18,162 nt of DNA from Gammaproteobacteria bacterium (GTDB lineage Bacteria > Gemmatimonadota > Gemmatimonadetes > Longimicrobiales > Gaopeijiaceae): assembly GCA_024638345.1 (NCBI GenBank), contig JAHEKL010000024.1:1-18162 (forward strand), given 5' to 3'. Below the pieces are notes generated by a model. The model worked only from the letters and a program-made list of their open reading frames with translations, ran no database searches and was not told where the DNA came from. The position numbers were made by a program, and so were the translations under genes. Position 1 is the stretch's first letter. Each line of letters begins with the position of its first letter. Below, in pieces: positions 14,805-18,162 of the stretch.

Positions 14805-15416
14805 TCATGGCCACCATGCGACGCCGATGCTCAGCCGGCTGGACGTCGCGTCGATGTCCAGCTCGGTGACCGTCACGGTGCCGAAGTCGATCTCCGTGAA
14901 CTCCCCACCACTCCACATCAGCTGGACGTCCAAAGCGAGCGTCTCGGTGAAATAGGCCATCAGCCCACCGCCCACCGAGAACGACCCGCCATTGAAGCTG
15001 ACATCCGCGGCCTCGTTCCCGTTTACGACCGGGTCCTTGACTTCGACCGCCCGAGCAGAGATCGCAGCCTGAAGGTACGGCACCCAGCTTCTGAGGCTGT
15101 TCGCGAAGTGGAAGCGCGCGCCGAAATCGGCGTGCCCCATCGTCCATTCGCCCCCCAACCCGTCCGATGGGTTCACGTCGAATCGAGCTCCGTCGAACTG
15201 AGCGAATGCGGTGATGATCCGATTGAAGCCATAACCCACACGGATCCCTCCGCCACCGGCATCGTTCCGCTCCCCGTCCTCGACCGTGAGAGCGGCTCCG
15301 GATGCGTGGATGCCCACGGTGAATCCGCGTGTGGTGGACTCCTGGGCGGCAGCGGTCTCACAAGCGAAGAGCGCGATGATCGCGAAGAGCGAAGGAAGGT
15401 AGGGATTGCGAGACAT
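14805..15416 (-). CDS. Small outer-membrane beta-barrel protein
   Basis: The 203-residue product has a signal peptide (to about residue 25, TAAAQ) and a mature region of alternating strands such as GFTVGIHASG, GGGIRVGYGFN, FGARFHFA and SRLSIGVAWW. These fit an eight-stranded barrel of the general OmpA/OmpW-like or 'outer membrane protein beta-barrel' type. The start ATG at 15416 has GGAAG upstream; a longer open frame upstream lacks any signal peptide. It ends in WWP, so the usual terminal aromatic is one residue in. It converges on the LTxxQ gene with a gap of only 28 bases. It follows a lipoprotein gene on the same strand. No specific function is evident. Confidence 0.75.
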   Translation of the reverse strand: MSRNPYLPSLFAIIALFACETAAAQESTTRGFTVGIHASGAALTVEDGERNDAGGGGIRVGYGFNRIITAFAQFDGARFDVNPSDGLGGEWTMGHADFGARFHFANSLRSWVPYLQAAISARAVEVKDPVVNGNEAADVSFNGGSFSVGGGLMAYFTETLALDVQLMWSGGEFTEIDFGTVTVTELDIDATSSRLSIGVAWWP

Positions 15417-15492
15417 GGGCTTTCTTCCGGTTGGATGAGCATGGCCGCTCGGGCCGGCCTCCAAACGAGAGCGGCCGAGAGACGGTGGTCTC

Positions 15493-16494
15493 CTAAAGAA
15501 CGGCTCCCAGGAAGACCAGCTCGTCAACGGGATCCAGGAGATCCTCGAGCAGGTCGAACACATCTTCCGCCGAGTCGACGACGTGCCACAGGACCAGGAA
15601 CTCGAGACCGGTCAGCGGGGCGCCGGAGGCTCCCAGGAACGTCGGGTCGTCGGCGGGCCCGGAAACCGTGGCGAAGAGCTCCCCGTTCAGCTCGACGGAC
15701 CCGTCAATCATACCGTCGTCACCGATCACGTCCACCCTGAACGACTCGTCCCGGTGACGGGCGAAGACATGGATCTCGCCTTCGCCCTCGGGCTCCCCCT
15801 CCTCCCCTCGCACGCTTCCGGAGACCTCGAAGTCACGAGCGTGGATCCCGAGGTCGAACGAAACGTCCACACTCGAGCGGACGCCGTGATCCACTCCGGT
15901 CGCCTCGATCGCGAAATCCAGACGGGGCCCGTCATCCACGAGGAACCCGCCCACGGAGAGCGTTCCGCCCGTCCCGGTCTCGTCGAGCGCCACGCGGTAG
16001 TCGAGCATCGTGACGCCGTGTTGTACGACCCCGACGTGGAGGACGATGTCTTCCCGGCTCGTGTCCCCTTCATCCACCAGGTCGGCGTAGCCCGTCTCCT
16101 GGTCGACGAGCGGGAATCCGTGAGCGTCGATCTCGTAGAGGACGAATCGGACCCCGGTCGCCGGCGCCCCAGGGCGGGATCTGTCGACGACGTACTCGTC
16201 CTCCTCGGGATCATAGACGAACGTGGCCCCGCGATGGAAATCGGAGATTATGGGCGAGCGTGCGGCGCCCGAGCGGCTCGGCCCGAGGGACCCGAGGGGC
16301 GTACGGCCGGTCAGCATCTGGAAGCCCGCCAGGCCCTCCGAGGACAGAGCCTGCTCCAGCGCCTCGTAGTCGGACAGGGCAGCGCCCGCGTCGAACGGCG
16401 CAGAGGCCTCCGTATCCGTCGTCGTGTCACATGCCGCGACCAACCCGCCAAAGGTCAGCGACGCCAAGACCAAGATTCGCTTCGGGATGCGCAC
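15493..16494 (-). CDS. Lipoprotein of unknown function
   Basis: The GTG at 16494 is chosen because GGAGGAGG lies just upstream and gives a clean lipoprotein signal: KR-rich start, hydrophobic core and lipobox LVAAC (C22). The 333-residue product has an acidic, beta-rich body. Segments such as GATFVYDPEEDEYVVDRSRP, DIVLHVGVVQHGVTMLDYRV and a charged insert EEGEPEGEGEIHV suggest a large antiparallel sheet. The C-terminus is a leucine- and aspartate-rich helix (DVFDLLEDLLDPVDELVF). No named family was recognised. It sits between a beta-barrel gene (76 bases downstream) and another lipoprotein gene (95 bases upstream), all on the minus strand, so an envelope role is likely. Confidence 0.75.
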   Translation of the reverse strand: MRIPKRILVLASLTFGGLVAACDTTTDTEASAPFDAGAALSDYEALEQALSSEGLAGFQMLTGRTPLGSLGPSRSGAARSPIISDFHRGATFVYDPEEDEYVVDRSRPGAPATGVRFVLYEIDAHGFPLVDQETGYADLVDEGDTSREDIVLHVGVVQHGVTMLDYRVALDETGTGGTLSVGGFLVDDGPRLDFAIEATGVDHGVRSSVDVSFDLGIHARDFEVSGSVRGEEGEPEGEGEIHVFARHRDESFRVDVIGDDGMIDGSVELNGELFATVSGPADDPTFLGASGAPLTGLEFLVLWHVVDSAEDVFDLLEDLLDPVDELVFLGAVL

Positions 16495-16589
16495 GGTCCT
16501 CCTCCCTCCGATGGAGACGTCAAGTGTTTCCGCTCGGAGGGTGAGTGACGTGAGCGCTTCGTCTGTATGACAGGAGGTCGTGAGGAGCG

Positions 16590-16976
16590 TCAGCTGGGCC
16601 GTAATCGCCGGGGAGGAAAGACCTGCCCCACCCTCGGAAAGACCATCTCGAGCTGGTCGCCGGGATACACCGCGACGAATACCCGCGGACCGCCGGAGAA
16701 GCGGATTCCGCTGCTCCGATAGACAATCGTGAAGGTCTCCGTGCTCTCCGCCGGCACCACGCCGAGCCAATCCCGGGACGCCCCCTCCCAGATTGCGTAG
16801 ACGTCCCGTGCCCGCGGACTCTCGTTTCTTATCGTGACGCGGACCTCGGTGCTTCCGGGAAGGTCGGAGTAAGGATTCTCGCGCGTCTGCGGGAGGCAGG
16901 CGATGGAGAAGAAGGCCAGGGTGAGCATCAAGCTCAGCTTGAGCGGATGTCTCGAGGAGGACCGGCCGGGAATCAT
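16590..16976 (-). CDS. Small lipoprotein coupled to the MFS exporter gene
   Basis: The 128-residue product has a lipoprotein signal with lipobox SIAC (C27) and a compact beta-sandwich-like body (EVRVTIRNESPRARDVYAIW, VVPAESTETFTIVY, PRVFVAVYPGDQLEMVF) with an arginine-rich end. No named family was recognised. Its ATG overlaps the stop of the MFS gene (ATGA), so it is probably translated from the same message. It may be an envelope partner of the transporter or simply a neighbour. Confidence 0.7.
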   Translation of the reverse strand: MIPGRSSSRHPLKLSLMLTLAFFSIACLPQTRENPYSDLPGSTEVRVTIRNESPRARDVYAIWEGASRDWLGVVPAESTETFTIVYRSSGIRFSGGPRVFVAVYPGDQLEMVFPRVGQVFPPRRLRPS

Positions 16977-18162
16977 GCCCCGAAACTGCCGACCGTCCTA
17001 CGGGGCTGCAAGAAGAATGGCCCCGAGAGTGTGCCCGCGGCGAGCACGGTCGCAAGGAGCACGCTCGCGCCCGCCCACCAGAAGACGGATGTCCCGACGG
17101 CAGCGTACAGCACGCCTCCGGTCAGAAGCCCCGCGATGCTGGCGGCGGCCCCCAGGCTCCCGGCTAGACCTTGTACTGCACCCTGATATCGGTCGCCTGC
17201 GGCCTTCGAGAGCAGAGATGTGACGGAGGGCCACATGATACCGTTTCCGAGCGCCATCAGGCTCGCACCTACATACAGCTCCGCAGTGGAAGCCGAGTCG
17301 AACATCAGGAAGCTGAGCGCGAGAATCAGGCCGCCGGCGAGGGTCAGCGTGCGCTCGGAGAGACGCTTTACCAGACGGGACAGCAGCGGTCCCTGCACCA
17401 CAACCATCAGGAGGCTGAGCACCGTGAAGAACATGCCCACACGGGCCATCGACCAGTCGAGCGGCCCGGCGGCATAAGCGGGCAGGGTCACATAGAAGAG
17501 ATTGAAGCCCAGCATGATCAGGAAGTTCACCCCCAGGAGAGGTACGACCCCTTGCAGCTGCCGGATCACCCCGACCGTCAACTCGGGCGCCGCATGAAGC
17601 TCGAAGCAGTCGCGCTGCTCCTGTCCGAAGATCTTGCGCACGTTCGTCCTCTCCGGACTTCCCGTGAGCGCGCAGAGGTTGGACTCCGGCAGGAGTCGGG
17701 CGATCGCCACCGTCGCCGCCAACGCCACCACCACAGCGAACAGAACCGGACCTACCTCCGTCCAAGGCGTGGCCCCCAAAAGGCCCGCGATCGCCGGCCC
17801 CAGGATGAATCCCAGGTTCGACCAAACGGCCATTTTCCCGAAATTGGCGGCACGATCCTCGGGTCTGGTGACGTCCGCCAGGTAAGCGTTCGCGACGGAC
17901 ACATTCCCACCCGTCAGCCCGTCCAGCGCACGCGACGTGACAAGCAGAACCAGGGGCAGGGTGAGCGTGAAGCGCCCCAGACCTGGGACGTCGAGATCCG
18001 CGATCCCTCGGACGGGCAGGACGAATGCTACAAGCAGGACGAGCCACGAGAAGAGCGTCCCGACCTGGCTGAGAAGTAGGATGCGCTTCCTTCCATGCCG
18101 GTCCGACCAACGACCGAGGATGGGCGCTCCGATGAGCTGGAAGAACGAGTAGGTGGCGCCCG
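16973..18162 (-). CDS. MFS exporter (TetA/DHA1-like), 5' end beyond the window
   Basis: The frame is open from the stop at 16973 to the window edge, giving about 395 residues of a typical 400-450-residue transporter, so only the first helix or so is missing. The loop between helices 2 and 3 carries the major facilitator motif A as GRWSDRHGRKR (on the minus strand at about 18118-18083). Helix 4 and the following TGGNVSVANAYLADVTRPEDR segment match the drug:H+ antiporter (TCR/Tet-like) group. Further membrane helices follow, with a central loop near the RKIFGQEQRDCFE segment. A GTG at 17902 could open a shorter reading frame, but homology clearly continues upstream of it. It is probably a proton-driven exporter in the inner membrane; the substrate is unknown, and no resistance is implied. 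It overlaps a lipoprotein gene downstream. Confidence 0.88.
   Translation of the reverse strand, partial: GATYSFFQLIGAPILGRWSDRHGRKRILLLSQVGTLFSWLVLLVAFVLPVRGIADLDVPGLGRFTLTLPLVLLVTSRALDGLTGGNVSVANAYLADVTRPEDRAANFGKMAVWSNLGFILGPAIAGLLGATPWTEVGPVLFAVVVALAATVAIARLLPESNLCALTGSPERTNVRKIFGQEQRDCFELHAAPELTVGVIRQLQGVVPLLGVNFLIMLGFNLFYVTLPAYAAGPLDWSMARVGMFFTVLSLLMVVVQGPLLSRLVKRLSERTLTLAGGLILALSFLMFDSASTAELYVGASLMALGNGIMWPSVTSLLSKAAGDRYQGAVQGLAGSLGAAASIAGLLTGGVLYAAVGTSVFWWAGASVLLATVLAAGTLSGPFFLQPRRTVGSFGA

Noticed and set aside
14769..15740. Plus-strand open frame overlapping the small barrel and lipoprotein genes
   Set aside because: The minus-strand genes have signal peptides and ribosome sites; this product is an Arg/Glu/Asp-rich shadow.
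17171..18079. Plus-strand open frame of 302 codons opposite the MFS exporter
   Set aside because: Extremely charged product rich in Gln, Glu, Arg and His, as expected from the reverse complement of membrane-helix codons; the MFS frame carries motif A and helices.
1..18162. CRISPR arrays, tRNAs, insertion sequences or integration sites
   Set aside because: No regularly spaced identical repeats, cloverleaf sequences, transposase frames or flanking duplications were noticed on either strand.

Overview
This is a GC-rich, densely packed bacterial window from a Gram-negative (diderm) organism. The diderm call rests on two outer-membrane beta-barrel candidates, a TolC-like protein and several lipoproteins. 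GTG and TTG starts are common, and many genes overlap by a few bases. The mix of pre-peptidase C-terminal (PPC) repeat proteins, DUF1111-type dihaem proteins and ECF sigma factors followed by small membrane proteins fits Gemmatimonadota or a similar environmental lineage. That placement is inference from gene style, not from a marker gene. No RNA genes, insertion sequences or CRISPR arrays were seen, and no stretch above 300 bases lacks a gene.

Layout: (1) Positions 1-1360, minus strand: the 5' end of an unknown gene, and upstream of it a secreted protein with three PPC repeats. (2) Positions 1478-4449, plus strand: a tightly coupled operon of a dihaem-cytochrome lipoprotein, a Tat-exported Rieske protein and an outer-membrane beta-barrel. 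Its promoter-like sequence overlaps a perfect DtxR/MntR-type palindrome, so metal-dependent control is likely. (3) Positions 4457-5419, minus strand: a DapA-like aldolase. (4) Positions 5551-9699, plus strand: candidate direct-repeat response-regulator sites, a sensor kinase, an OmpR-type regulator and a TolC-like outer-membrane protein. (5) Positions 9761-13211, plus strand: a luciferase-like flavin monooxygenase overlapping an ABC ATPase, which overlaps a fused substrate-binding/permease protein of the quaternary-amine uptake class. (6) Positions 13315-14776, plus strand: ECF sigma factor, putative membrane anti-sigma factor and LTxxQ (Spy/CpxP-like) periplasmic protein, each overlapping the next by 4 bases. 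(7) Positions 14805-18162, minus strand: a small beta-barrel protein, two lipoproteins and a partial MFS exporter.

Taken together the window is rich in envelope functions: redox proteins, outer-membrane channels, import and export, and two separate envelope-sensing circuits. The most interesting parts are the metal-box-controlled dihaem/Rieske/barrel operon, the flavin monooxygenase coupled to a quaternary-amine-type importer whose receptor and permease are fused in the unusual order, and the three-gene sigma circuit that resembles CnrYXH in layout.
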